Source of the DNA: Nitrospiraceae bacterium
GTDB lineage: Bacteria > Nitrospirota > Nitrospiria > Nitrospirales > Nitrospiraceae
Assembly (NCBI GenBank): GCA_019637075.1
Contig: JAHBWI010000005.1
Location: 292,010-356,009, forward strand
DNA length: 64,000 bases
Reading direction: 5' to 3'
Position numbers and translations under genes: made by a program. Position 1 is the first letter of the stretch, and each line of letters begins with the position of its first letter. Shown here piece after piece: positions 1-7,683 of the stretch. Below the pieces are notes generated by a model that searched no databases, was not told the DNA's origin, and saw only the letters and a list, made by a program, of their open reading frames with translations.

Positions 1-157
1 GTGCGCCGTTCACGAGGAAGGCGTTGGACGGCCAACTGTTGGGAATGAGCCCTTCGAAAATGTAGCCCAGCACCTTTTCCATCGGCAGATAAATCCGCCC
101 GTTCGGGGAAAAGATCAGGCCGTATTCATTCTCAAGGCCGAAGATGCGTTGTTTCAT
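1..157 (-). CDS. pafA: Pup/UBact--protein ligase PafA (N-terminal part, cut by window edge)
   Basis: Reading the minus strand from an ATG at 157 gives 52 residues that begin MKQRIFGLENEYGLIFSP and end SNAFLVNGA. This matches the PafA/Dop carboxylate-amine ligase fold: the early G-x-E-x-E-[FY]-G motif that binds ATP/Mg, and the [ND]-x-F-L-x-N-G-A strand. PafA attaches the C-terminal Glu of the small tag to lysines of proteasome substrates. The short N-terminus before the motif and the absence of the Dop insertion fit PafA, while the neighbouring gene at 1893-3392 is Dop. A GAGGTG about 12 bases upstream may be the ribosome site. A 213-bp gap (158-370) separates it from prcA; it has no convincing ORF, so pafA may have its own promoter. 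The rest lies outside the window. Confidence 0.88.
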   Translation of the reverse strand, partial: MKQRIFGLENEYGLIFSPNGRIYLPMEKVLGYIFEGLIPNSWPSNAFLVNGA

Positions 158-370
158 CTGGTGCGGGCACCTCACTGCCCAGGACTTTCAGAATACACTG
201 CGGGGGCTTCAGCTTCAATATATCGGATACTTTAGGCACCGGCACACAACCCCACGCCCAGACGGAAATCCCGGGTGCGCGGGCGGACCGGCCGACCACG
301 CTGCCGCGGCTCCCTGTCCCATGCGAGAAGGTTGACGGTCAGTGCGGGAACGGTGCGAAGGGCGAGAAAC

Positions 371-1054
371 CTAGGAGAGGAGCTGACGGATATCCGAGAT
401 CGCGAGCCGCCGAAACTTGCGGCCGGACCTAGTCCGATCCAGGACCGCCACCTCGAGGTTTTCGGCTGGAATCTTTTGGGTCGCGACCTGCTCGAGAGCG
501 GCAAGGCACAGAACCAGCCCGGTCTTAAGCGTCGGCGGCTGGGCATTGCTGTGCTCCCGGAGATAGGTCTGCACGTTTTCGGCGCGGCCGCCGATCACCG
601 CGAACTTCTTCTCGTCGACAATGCTCCCGTCGAACGAGATTCGGTAGATTTCGTTGGCCTGGCCGTTGTGACCGACCTGGACCACCAGAATTTCCACCTC
701 AAGCGGCTTCACATCCTGACCGAAGGCCGTGCCGAGGCTCTGGGAGTAGGCATTGGAGAGGGAGCGGGCACTGACGTCTTCACGGCTGTACATGTAGCCG
801 GTCAAATCGGCATGCCGGATCCCCGCCTTGCGCAAATGTTCGAACTCGCTGTACTTGCCGGCGCCTGCAAAGGCGATGCTGTCGTACACTTCCGAGACCT
901 TGTGGAGCGACGCGCTGGGGTTGTCGGCCGCCAGCAGCACACCGTCCACATACTCCAGCGCGATGATGGAGCGACCCTTGGCGATGCCCTTTTTGGCATA
1001 CTCCGCCTTGTCCTGCATCATCTGTTCGGGAGAGACGTAATACGGTAACGCCAT
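371..1054 (-). CDS. prcA: Proteasome alpha subunit PrcA
   Basis: This 227-residue protein forms the non-catalytic outer rings of the bacterial 20S proteasome, which gate entry and dock the Mpa ATPase. The N-terminus has the usual alpha-subunit gate (MALPYYVSPEQMMQDKAEY) followed by a helix and the G-R-S-I-I-A-L-E-Y strand, where the beta subunit carries its catalytic Thr; no catalytic Thr is present. Length is close to actinobacterial PrcA (about 240). It starts 3 bases after the prcB stop codon, so the two are surely co-translated in the mpa-dop-prcB-prcA operon. Product and family are certain from overall sequence; complex assembly is inferred from the family. Confidence 0.95.
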   Translation of the reverse strand: MALPYYVSPEQMMQDKAEYAKKGIAKGRSIIALEYVDGVLLAADNPSASLHKVSEVYDSIAFAGAGKYSEFEHLRKAGIRHADLTGYMYSREDVSARSLSNAYSQSLGTAFGQDVKPLEVEILVVQVGHNGQANEIYRISFDGSIVDEKKFAVIGGRAENVQTYLREHSNAQPPTLKTGLVLCLAALEQVATQKIPAENLEVAVLDRTRSGRKFRRLAISDIRQLLS

Positions 1055-1057
1055 CGG

Positions 1058-1879
1058 CTAACTTCTCCTTCGGTCGACCATCATGGCTTCATAGATTCCA
1101 CGGATGCGGTCTTCAGTGACATCGGTAATGCCCGATTCGCTCACAATCTTTGCGGTCGGATAGATTCCACGAAGCAGGTCGGGTCCCCCGGTTCCCACAT
1201 CCTCGTCCGCGGCATTGTAGAGAGCTCGGAGCGCCAACTGCAGGGCATCCTGCTCCGGCAACGCCGGGCGATAGTGCTCGCGCATCGTATTGCGCGCATC
1301 CTTCCCGCCCGAGCCGATCGCATGGTGATCGGATTCCTCGTAGCGACCGCCGGTGATGTCGTATTTGAAAATGCGGCCTTCTTTGCGTTTGAGATCGTAA
1401 CCGACATAGAGGGGCATCACAACCAAGCCCTGAAAGACCATCGGCAGGTTGGCCTTGACCATCTGGCCGAGTTTGTTGGCCTTCCCCTCGCAGGACAGTT
1501 GCACCCCCTCGAGCTTCTCGTAGTGCTCCAGTTCGGTCTGGAACAGTTTGGCCATTTCGATACAAGGGCCTGCCGCGCCGGCGATGGCCATCGCGGAGTA
1601 ATCATCGATGCGGAAGACTTTCTCGATGCGCCGGTCCGCGATCTGAAACCCTTCCGTGGCGCGCCGGTCTCCGGCGATGATGACGCCATCGCGGTATTTG
1701 ACGGCCAGGACCGTCGTCCCGTGCGGCACGGGCATCGAGCCCGAGCGGCCGGATTCCTGGGCCATCGGCACCCGTTGATTCAAATCTTTATGCCCGGGAG
1801 TCAATTCTGGATGATGCTGGGTGAGGAAATCGAAAAAACTGGATCCCTCGGATGGTGGCAAAAAAGGCCCTGTTTTCAT
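1058..1879 (-). CDS. prcB: Proteasome beta subunit PrcB (catalytic, with propeptide)
   Basis: This 273-residue catalytic subunit of the 20S proteasome is an N-terminal-nucleophile threonine hydrolase. The sequence shows a propeptide of about 54 residues containing SSFFDFLTQHHPELTPG, which resembles the Mycobacterium PrcB propeptide, then PHG followed by Thr55, the predicted processed N-terminus and nucleophile. GDRRAT, SxKxxP-type loop residues and the GGPDLLRGIYPTA strand are all present. The start at 1879 is supported by the conserved propeptide and leaves only 13 bases after the dop stop. In actinobacteria pup normally lies between dop and prcB; here there is no room for it. Confidence 0.96.
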   Translation of the reverse strand: MKTGPFLPPSEGSSFFDFLTQHHPELTPGHKDLNQRVPMAQESGRSGSMPVPHGTTVLAVKYRDGVIIAGDRRATEGFQIADRRIEKVFRIDDYSAMAIAGAAGPCIEMAKLFQTELEHYEKLEGVQLSCEGKANKLGQMVKANLPMVFQGLVVMPLYVGYDLKRKEGRIFKYDITGGRYEESDHHAIGSGGKDARNTMREHYRPALPEQDALQLALRALYNAADEDVGTGGPDLLRGIYPTAKIVSESGITDVTEDRIRGIYEAMMVDRRRS

Positions 1880-1892
1880 TCCGTCATCGCCG

Positions 1893-3392
1893 TCAGGTGG
1901 AAAGTTTCGCCAAGAGGACCGCTGCGGTCTCTGACTGGGCCAACAACTCCCCGGTCAAGGCTTCGTTGCCGCGCAGCGGATCCATTAATGGCACACGTTT
2001 GATCTTGTTCTGCCCCACATCGAACATCACGGAGGTCCAACTCACTCCGTACACCGAAGTGGGATAGCGCTTCACACATTGTCCGCGGAAATAGGCCCTG
2101 GTTCCGGTCGGCGGATTGAACTCCGCCCGGGCAATTTCGTCTTCCAACACGACGCGCTCGATCATGTGGCTCCGTTCGAGCGTGTAGTAGAGCCCCTTTT
2201 CTGGGCGGACATCGTGATATTGCAGGTCCATGAGCCGGATTCTCGGATCGTCCCACCCGCAGCCCTTGCGATCCATATACGACTCGATGAGATGCCGTTT
2301 GGCCACCCAGTCGAGTTCGCGCACCAGCAGGTGCGGATCGCGTTCGAGCCGATCAAGGACATCTTCCCAGCGCACAAGGATATCCTTTGTGACCTGATCG
2401 ATGTCGCGACAGGCGTAATACCGCTGCGCAGCTTTTAAAAACGCCCGCTGCACTTCGATGGCCGTGATGGGCGTCCCATCGGTCCGCTTGAGCGTTTCAC
2501 GGACCTGCAGATCTCGCGACACCTCTTTGATGGCGCGTACGGGATCCGCGAGGTCAATGCGCGGCACCTCAGCACCGGCCTCGAGCAATTCGAGAACGAT
2601 GGACAAGGTGCCGACTTTGAGATACGTCGACAGCTCGGCCATGTTCGCGTCGCCCACGATCACGTGGAAACGGCGATACTTCCCCGGATCCGAATGCGGT
2701 TCATCTCGCGTGTTGATGATAGGCCGCTTCACCATTGTATTGAGATCCACCAGCGTCTCAAAAAAATCCGCGCGCTGCGAGATCTGGTATTCCGTCTGGC
2801 TCGTCTGATTCTCGGCGCCGACCTTGCCCGCACCCGCATAGATCAAGCGCGTCACCAGAAACGGCGTCATGGTTTGGATGATGCGATCGAAAGGCACCGC
2901 CCGCGACACCATATAGTCTTCGTGATAGCCGTAACTGTTGCCTTTGCCGTCCGAATTGTTCTTGTACAGCACGAACTGCTCACGGCCGCGGGCCTTCACG
3001 ACCCCCTCGAGCGCCTGCGCCATGATCCGCTCACCGATCCGCTCGAAGGCCACGATTTCCCGCGCCGTCGTACATTCGGGCGTCGAATACTCCGGATGTG
3101 CGCCGTCCACGTAGAGACGGCCGCCGTTGGCCAACACCTTGTTCAGCTGACGGTTGTAGTCGGGACCGGGCCGCTCGCGTTCCCCTTCCACCTCGAAGCC
3201 ACGAGCATCCAGCAACGGATTCTCGTTCTCGTAGTCCCACACCGCGTGAGGCGAGGGCAAGTGAGGGTAATAGCCGATGACGTGGATGGAGTTCGCCACC
3301 GGATCCGTGGCGTTCGGATCCCGACTGGCGATACCAAATTCAGTCTCCGTGCCGATGACACGGGGATGGGTGCGAGCGTCAGATTCTTTCAT
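1893..3392 (-). CDS. dop: Depupylase/deamidase Dop
   Basis: This 499-residue protein is a PafA/Dop-family enzyme that removes the proteasome-targeting tag from substrates and, in species whose tag ends in Gln, deamidates it. Visible features are the N-terminal GTETEFG ATP/Mg motif, the Dop-type insert before the YVDGAHPEYSTPEC segment, KNNSDGKGNSYG, the INTRDEPHSDPGKYRR nucleotide-binding motif, and a C-terminal domain with TRAYFRGQC. The long N-terminal insert (NENPLLDARGFEVEGE) separates it from PafA, whose gene starts at 157. Mpa stops 15 bases upstream and prcB starts 13 bases downstream, indicating one operon. Confidence 0.93.
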   Translation of the reverse strand: MKESDARTHPRVIGTETEFGIASRDPNATDPVANSIHVIGYYPHLPSPHAVWDYENENPLLDARGFEVEGERERPGPDYNRQLNKVLANGGRLYVDGAHPEYSTPECTTAREIVAFERIGERIMAQALEGVVKARGREQFVLYKNNSDGKGNSYGYHEDYMVSRAVPFDRIIQTMTPFLVTRLIYAGAGKVGAENQTSQTEYQISQRADFFETLVDLNTMVKRPIINTRDEPHSDPGKYRRFHVIVGDANMAELSTYLKVGTLSIVLELLEAGAEVPRIDLADPVRAIKEVSRDLQVRETLKRTDGTPITAIEVQRAFLKAAQRYYACRDIDQVTKDILVRWEDVLDRLERDPHLLVRELDWVAKRHLIESYMDRKGCGWDDPRIRLMDLQYHDVRPEKGLYYTLERSHMIERVVLEDEIARAEFNPPTGTRAYFRGQCVKRYPTSVYGVSWTSVMFDVGQNKIKRVPLMDPLRGNEALTGELLAQSETAAVLLAKLST

Positions 3393-3407
3393 GAAATGTC
3401 CGGCGCC

Positions 3408-5177
3408 TTAGAGGTAGTGCCCAGTAGTGACGGTCTCGATTTGTCGAGACTCCGCCGGCCCGCCGCTGATCGTCCGGAGGTGGACGATCTTTTCGCCCTT
3501 CTTACCCGCCACCTTGGCCCAATCGTCCGGATTGGTGGTGTTGGGCAGATCTTCATGCTCCTTGAATTCTTCTCGGATTGCACGCACAAGATCCTCGGAC
3601 CGCAAGCCGGCCCCTTCCTGTGCGATGGCTCGCTTGACCGCATACTTCTTGGCACGGGAAACGATGCCTTCGATCAAAGCGCCGCTCGCAAAATCCTTGA
3701 AGTAGAGCACTTCTTTCTCGCCATTCGCGTATGTCACTTCAATGAACTTGTTCTCCTCGGACGTGGCGTACATCGCCTCGACCGTCATCTTGATGAGCGC
3801 ATCGACCAATGCCCGGGCGTCCCCACCGTGCTGTTTCAAATCGCCTTCTGCGAAGGGCAGATCGGTGGTCACGTACTTGGAGAAAATATCTCGAGCCGCG
3901 GTCACGTCGGGGCGACCCACTTTGACCTTCACATCCAATCGTCCCGCGCGCAACACTGCCGGGTCGATGAGATCTTGCCGGTTGCTGGCCCCGATCACAA
4001 TGACATTGTTCAGCCGCTCCACCCCGTCGATTTCCGAGAGGAACTGCGGCACGATCGTGGATTCGATGTCCGAGGAAATCCCCGTGCCTCGCGTGCGGAA
4101 CAGCGCGTCCATTTCGTCGAAGAAGACGATCACCGGATGGCCGTGATCAGCCCGCTCCTTGGCCTTCTGGAAGACCTCCCGGACCTGGCGCTCCGACTCG
4201 CCGACATACTTACTGAGAAGCTCCGGTCCCTTCACGTGAAGGAAGTAGCTCCGGAGCTGTTTCCCCTTGAGATGACCGAGCTTCTTCGCGATGGAATTGG
4301 CCACCGCCTTCGCAATCAGCGTCTTGCCGCACCCCGGCGGGCCATAGAGAAGCACGCCTTTCGGCGCACTGAGTTTATAGTCCTGGAAAATATGCGGATA
4401 GAGGAACGGCAGCTCGACCGCATCGCGGACCTGCTCGATCTCACGCTGGAGGCCGCCGATGTGTTCATAGTCGACATCGGGTACCTCTTCGAGCACCAAC
4501 TCCTCCGCTTCCGACTTCGGCAGCTTCTCGATCACGCAACCTGATCGTGGGTCATAGAGCAAGTGGTCGCCCACGCTCAGACGCTCGGCCACGAGCGGCT
4601 CCCCGAGCTCAGCCACCTTCTCTTCGTCGAAGTGTAACGTCACCAGGGCCCGATTGCCTTCGAGACCGGCCTTCAAGCGGACAACTTCGCCCTGTACGTC
4701 AAAGCCGCGGGCTTCGATGACGTTCAATGCTTCGTTGAGAATGACCTCCTGGCCTTTACGCAAGTCCTTCCCCTTCACGGAAGGATGCAGGCTCACCTTC
4801 ATCTTGCGGCCGGACACGTAGACGTTTCCGGTGCCATCGTCATTCAAACTGGTGAAGATGCCGTATGTTGAGGGCGGCGCCGTCAGCTTTTCGACTTCGG
4901 CGCGGAGTGCTTCGATTTGGGATTTGGCTTCTTGGAGAGTGGCGACCAGTTTTTCGTTCTGCTTGGTCGCCTGTTCGAGCTGGTAGCGCGACTGATAGAG
5001 TCGACGAATCTCCTCCTCCATCGACTGGATTTGGACGCGGAGTTTTTCGGCCTCGCGCGCGTGATCGTCGTTTTTGTGAATCACGTCCCCATCTCCGTCA
5101 GAGAGTTTCTTGGTGATGCGCTTGACGGAATCACGTAAGGACCGGAGTCGGCCTGGACTCCCTTTGGATTCGGCCAT
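3408..5177 (-). CDS. mpa: Proteasome-associated AAA+ ATPase Mpa/ARC
   Basis: A ring ATPase that unfolds tagged proteins and feeds them to the 20S proteasome. The 589-residue form (ATG at 5177, AGGA just upstream) has a coiled coil at about 35-98 that should bind the tag, tandem OB folds at about 100-230, Walker A GPPGCGKT at 279-286, Walker B VIVFFDEMDALF around 349-360 and the AAA C-domain. It ends in GHYL; the penultimate Tyr matches the C-terminal Y-L that docks into the alpha ring in the actinobacterial homologue (QYL). An in-frame TTG at 5213 could extend it by 12 residues but has no good ribosome site. It is the first gene of the operon and has a strong promoter at 5239-5267. Confidence 0.95.
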   Translation of the reverse strand: MAESKGSPGRLRSLRDSVKRITKKLSDGDGDVIHKNDDHAREAEKLRVQIQSMEEEIRRLYQSRYQLEQATKQNEKLVATLQEAKSQIEALRAEVEKLTAPPSTYGIFTSLNDDGTGNVYVSGRKMKVSLHPSVKGKDLRKGQEVILNEALNVIEARGFDVQGEVVRLKAGLEGNRALVTLHFDEEKVAELGEPLVAERLSVGDHLLYDPRSGCVIEKLPKSEAEELVLEEVPDVDYEHIGGLQREIEQVRDAVELPFLYPHIFQDYKLSAPKGVLLYGPPGCGKTLIAKAVANSIAKKLGHLKGKQLRSYFLHVKGPELLSKYVGESERQVREVFQKAKERADHGHPVIVFFDEMDALFRTRGTGISSDIESTIVPQFLSEIDGVERLNNVIVIGASNRQDLIDPAVLRAGRLDVKVKVGRPDVTAARDIFSKYVTTDLPFAEGDLKQHGGDARALVDALIKMTVEAMYATSEENKFIEVTYANGEKEVLYFKDFASGALIEGIVSRAKKYAVKRAIAQEGAGLRSEDLVRAIREEFKEHEDLPNTTNPDDWAKVAGKKGEKIVHLRTISGGPAESRQIETVTTGHYL

Positions 5178-5238
5178 CGTCCTACTCGTCGGATCGTTCG
5201 AAAGCCTTGCCAACCATTGCAGTCCAAGTCTTTTTCGG

Positions 5239-5267
5239 ATTCTATCACCCGCCTATGGGGTGGTCAA
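5239..5267 (-). promoter_or_regulatory. Sigma70-type promoter of the mpa-dop-prcB-prcA operon
   Basis: On the minus strand TTGACC (5262-5267) is followed after 17 bases by TAGAAT (5239-5244). The start of transcription would fall near 5232, about 55 bases ahead of the ATG at 5177. No other promoter-like site of this quality lies between mpa and prcA. Confidence 0.6.
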
Positions 5268-5339
5268 CAGGACCGGCGCAATGCGTGAACCGATAATCCA
5301 CCTGCACGACATAGCAACGTACAACTCACTCTGCATCCC

Positions 5340-5963
5340 TCACTTCACCGCATCGAGCAGTTCACGCGCAGCAGCACCGACGTTGCCCGCAGCGAGCAAC
5401 GCGGAGATCACGGCCACTCCGTGAGCGCCGGCCCTCCGCATGTCCCGCGCACGAGCCGCCGTGACACCGCCGATTCCGAAAATCGGAATGCGCACCCGCG
5501 ATGCGGCTTCCTCCAGAACACGCAATCCCAGCGGAGCGCCGAACTCCCGCTTCGAAGGCGTCTCATAGATGGGACCGAGCACGACAAAATCCGCTCCCTG
5601 ATCTTCCGCGGCACGCACGCCATCGACGCTGTGCACCGATACCGCAACCAACTGTTCAGGCGCCAACAATTTTCTGACGACTGCAGCAGGAAGACTCGTT
5701 TCGCGAAGGTGCACACCCGCCGTCGGCAGGACCATAGCCAGATCGGCACGGTCGTTGATCAGCAACTTCGCGCCTTGCGCCATGACCGCCCGTCGCAAGG
5801 GCTCGGCCAGCGCCAGCAGATCTCTGGTTCCGAGGTCACGTTCCCGCAATTGAATGGCACGCACACCGGCGCGCATCGCGAGATCAAGAACGGATAGGAG
5901 AGGACGCCCCGCAGTTTGGTGACGATCCGTCACCAAATAGAGACGAAAGTCAATTCGAGCCAT
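5340..5963 (-). CDS. thiE: Thiamine-phosphate synthase ThiE
   Basis: This 207-residue TIM-barrel enzyme couples HMP-pyrophosphate and thiazole phosphate to thiamine phosphate. It shows LYLVTDR at the N-terminus, QLRERDL, LLINDRADLA, GVHLRETSLP (HLGQ-like segment), SVHSVDGV and the phosphate-binding IFGIGGV, all ThiE signatures. It ends the thiS-thiG-thiE run after a 115-bp gap from thiG. The Q-L-R-E-[RK] and GVHL motifs rule out the TenI-only regulators with fair but not complete certainty. Confidence 0.92.
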   Translation of the reverse strand: MARIDFRLYLVTDRHQTAGRPLLSVLDLAMRAGVRAIQLRERDLGTRDLLALAEPLRRAVMAQGAKLLINDRADLAMVLPTAGVHLRETSLPAAVVRKLLAPEQLVAVSVHSVDGVRAAEDQGADFVVLGPIYETPSKREFGAPLGLRVLEEAASRVRIPIFGIGGVTAARARDMRRAGAHGVAVISALLAAGNVGAAARELLDAVK

Positions 5964-6078
5964 CCGGGGAAAAATCTGAGCCTAAGCGGTGAGTCCTAAC
6001 CTTCTCCTGCGTATGAACAGCGACCCAGGTTCAGTACTCACCTCACGACTTGGAACTGATCACTGACCACTACACTGC

Positions 6079-6858
6079 CTAGAGCATGCCCTCGATAGGG
6101 CTGCTCGCCGTCGCATAGAGCTTTCTCGGAATACGTCCGGCCTTGTAGGCAAGCCGACCGGCCCACACGGCATATTTCATGGCTTCGGCCATGGCGATCG
6201 GATCCTTTGCTCCGGCAATCGCGGTGTTCATCAACACCGCATCGGCACCATACTCCATCGCCAGCGCGGCATCCGAAGCCGTCCCGACTCCGGCATCCAC
6301 GATGACCGGCACCTTCACGGTCTCCATGATAATTTTCAGATTGTAAGGGTTGCGAATCCCGAGGCCGGATCCGATGGGCGCAGCCAAAGGCATCACAGCC
6401 GGGCAGCCGATGTCGACCAACCGCTGGGCCACAATCGGGTCATCGTTCGTATAGGGCAAAACAACGAAGCCTTCCTTCACCAGAATTTTTGCGGCTTCGA
6501 TCAGGCCGGCCGTATCCGGGAAAAGCGTCTTCTCATCGCCGATGACTTCCAATTTCACCAAGTCTGAGACGCCGGCCGCCCGAGCCAATCGCGCGTAGCG
6601 TACCGCGTCCTCCACCGTATAACAGCCCGCCGTGTTCGGCAGGATGATGTACTTCTTCGGATCGAGGTAGTCGAGCAGATTCTCCTTTGACCGATCCGTG
6701 ATATTCACACGACGCACGGCAACCGTCACAACCTCGGCGCCGGACACTTCGATTGCCTTCTGCGTCTCGACGAAGTTCTTATACTTTCCGGTGCCCACCC
6801 ACAGACGGGACTTGAATTCCCGTCCGGCAATCACCAAACGATCGTTGGTCGTATCCAT
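6079..6858 (-). CDS. thiG: Thiazole synthase ThiG
   Basis: A 259-residue TIM-barrel enzyme that forms the thiazole phosphate of thiamine from DXP, a glycine-derived imine and the ThiS thiocarboxylate. Key segments are [10 protein letters not shown] near the N-terminus, [47 protein letters not shown] and [13 protein letters not shown] with the alternating phosphate-binding loops near the end. Lys in VKLEVI is the expected Schiff-base residue. It starts 6 bases after the thiS stop, so the sulfur carrier and the enzyme that uses it are co-translated. Confidence 0.95.
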   Translation of the reverse strand: MDTTNDRLVIAGREFKSRLWVGTGKYKNFVETQKAIEVSGAEVVTVAVRRVNITDRSKENLLDYLDPKKYIILPNTAGCYTVEDAVRYARLARAAGVSDLVKLEVIGDEKTLFPDTAGLIEAAKILVKEGFVVLPYTNDDPIVAQRLVDIGCPAVMPLAAPIGSGLGIRNPYNLKIIMETVKVPVIVDAGVGTASDAALAMEYGADAVLMNTAIAGAKDPIAMAEAMKYAVWAGRLAYKAGRIPRKLYATASSPIEGML

Positions 6859-6864
6859 AGTCGA

Positions 6865-7071
6865 TTACCCCGCTCCGCCACCGATGAAGCTTAAAATTTC
6901 CACGCGGTCTCCATCGCGGAGGCCACGGGTGTCAAAATCCTTCCGATCGAGAATTTCCAGATTCAACTCGACCGCGACCCGGTCCGTCCGGATATCCAAC
7001 TCGCGAAGGAGCGCCGCGACGGTCTGTCCGTCGCTGATACCTCGCGATTCCCCGTTGACCTGGATTTTCAT
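6865..7071 (-). CDS. thiS: Sulfur carrier protein ThiS
   Basis: This 68-residue ubiquitin-fold protein carries sulfur as a C-terminal thiocarboxylate to ThiG. It begins MKIQVNGESRGI and contains VAALLRELDI, RVAVELNLEIL and DGDRVEILSFIGGG, as expected. The C-terminus is odd: the reading frame ends -IGGGAG, two residues past the -GGG stretch where most ThiS proteins stop (-GG is the activated end). The gene has its own strong promoter at 7092-7121 and is followed by thiG and thiE. Confidence 0.92.
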   Translation of the reverse strand: MKIQVNGESRGISDGQTVAALLRELDIRTDRVAVELNLEILDRKDFDTRGLRDGDRVEILSFIGGGAG

Positions 7072-7091
7072 GCCTGAAATTTCCGTGGTTC

Positions 7092-7121
7092 ATCCTATGC
7101 AACGAGAAATCCGATTGTCAA
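7092..7121 (-). promoter_or_regulatory. Sigma70-type promoter of thiS-thiG-thiE
   Basis: Minus strand: TTGACA (7116-7121), an 18-base spacer, then TAGGAT (7092-7097). Initiation is expected near 7085, giving a leader of only about 14 bases ahead of the thiS ATG at 7071. No TPP riboswitch consensus is visible here, and such a short leader leaves no room for one. Confidence 0.6.
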
Positions 7122-7185
7122 CCAAGCGTGAACCGACTTGCCAGTGCGGGGGAATTGCGATCAGAATGGCGTCCGAGGAACGACG

Positions 7186-7683
7186 ATGGCCCAGAGCGAA
7201 CAGATCCATCAACTCGCCCAACTCTTTCGCGCCATGGCGGACCTGCTGGCGGCCAGGCGGGCCAATCCCTATCGGGTTCGCGCCTACCGCCGGGCGGCGG
7301 ACTCATTGATGGCCTTGGAAGGTGACGTCGCGGAGATGGCCAGGCAAGATCAGCTGGAAGACATTCCGGGAATCGGCCGCGACCTTGCCGATAAGATCCG
7401 AGAGTTCCTTGCGACCGGCACGCTGCGGGCGTACGAAGAACTCAAAACGCCCTTGCCCAAGGAAGTGGAAGACTGGGCAACGCTGCCGGGCCTCTCCAAT
7501 GCCCTGGTGAGCTACCTCTACATGCGGCTGGGCATCCGCACCCTGGACGACCTGCAAGCCCTGGTCAAATCTCACCTGCTTCGGACGCTGCCGGGATTTA
7601 CCGGAACGGAAGAGTCGTTACTCGACGCAATCGGAGAACGACAAGCTTCCGCCTCGACTACGAAACCGGCCGAAGCTCCTTGA
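7186..7683 (+). CDS. Helix-hairpin-helix protein resembling the N-terminal domain of PolX
   Basis: The 165-residue protein (ATG at 7186) matches the 8-kDa-like helical domain plus HhH region of family X DNA polymerases: FRAMADLLAARRANPYRVRAY, then LEDIPGIGRDLADKIREFL as the first HhH and a second, weaker one at TLPGLSNALVSYLYMRLGI with LRTLPGFTG following. The polymerase palm and PHP domains of full-length PolX (about 570 residues) are absent. It probably binds DNA without synthesising it. It converges on ctpA and overlaps its 3' end by 26 bases. An upstream in-frame start at 7138 exists, but 7186 looks better. Confidence 0.75.
   Translation: MAQSEQIHQLAQLFRAMADLLAARRANPYRVRAYRRAADSLMALEGDVAEMARQDQLEDIPGIGRDLADKIREFLATGTLRAYEELKTPLPKEVEDWATLPGLSNALVSYLYMRLGIRTLDDLQALVKSHLLRTLPGFTGTEESLLDAIGERQASASTTKPAEAP

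Noticed and set aside
158..370. Small tag gene (pup/UBact) between prcA and pafA
   Set aside because: All three minus-strand frames were read; the only candidate (GTG start, ending ETTHLRP) lacks the C-terminal Gly-Glu/Gln of Pup or UBact.
2664..4544. Long plus-strand open frame of 626 codons opposite dop and mpa
   Set aside because: It is the complementary shadow of two well-identified genes; codon pattern is that of antisense to GC-rich coding sequence.
7072..7185. TPP riboswitch ahead of thiS
   Set aside because: No thi-box consensus on either strand, and the mapped promoter leaves a leader of only about 14 bases.
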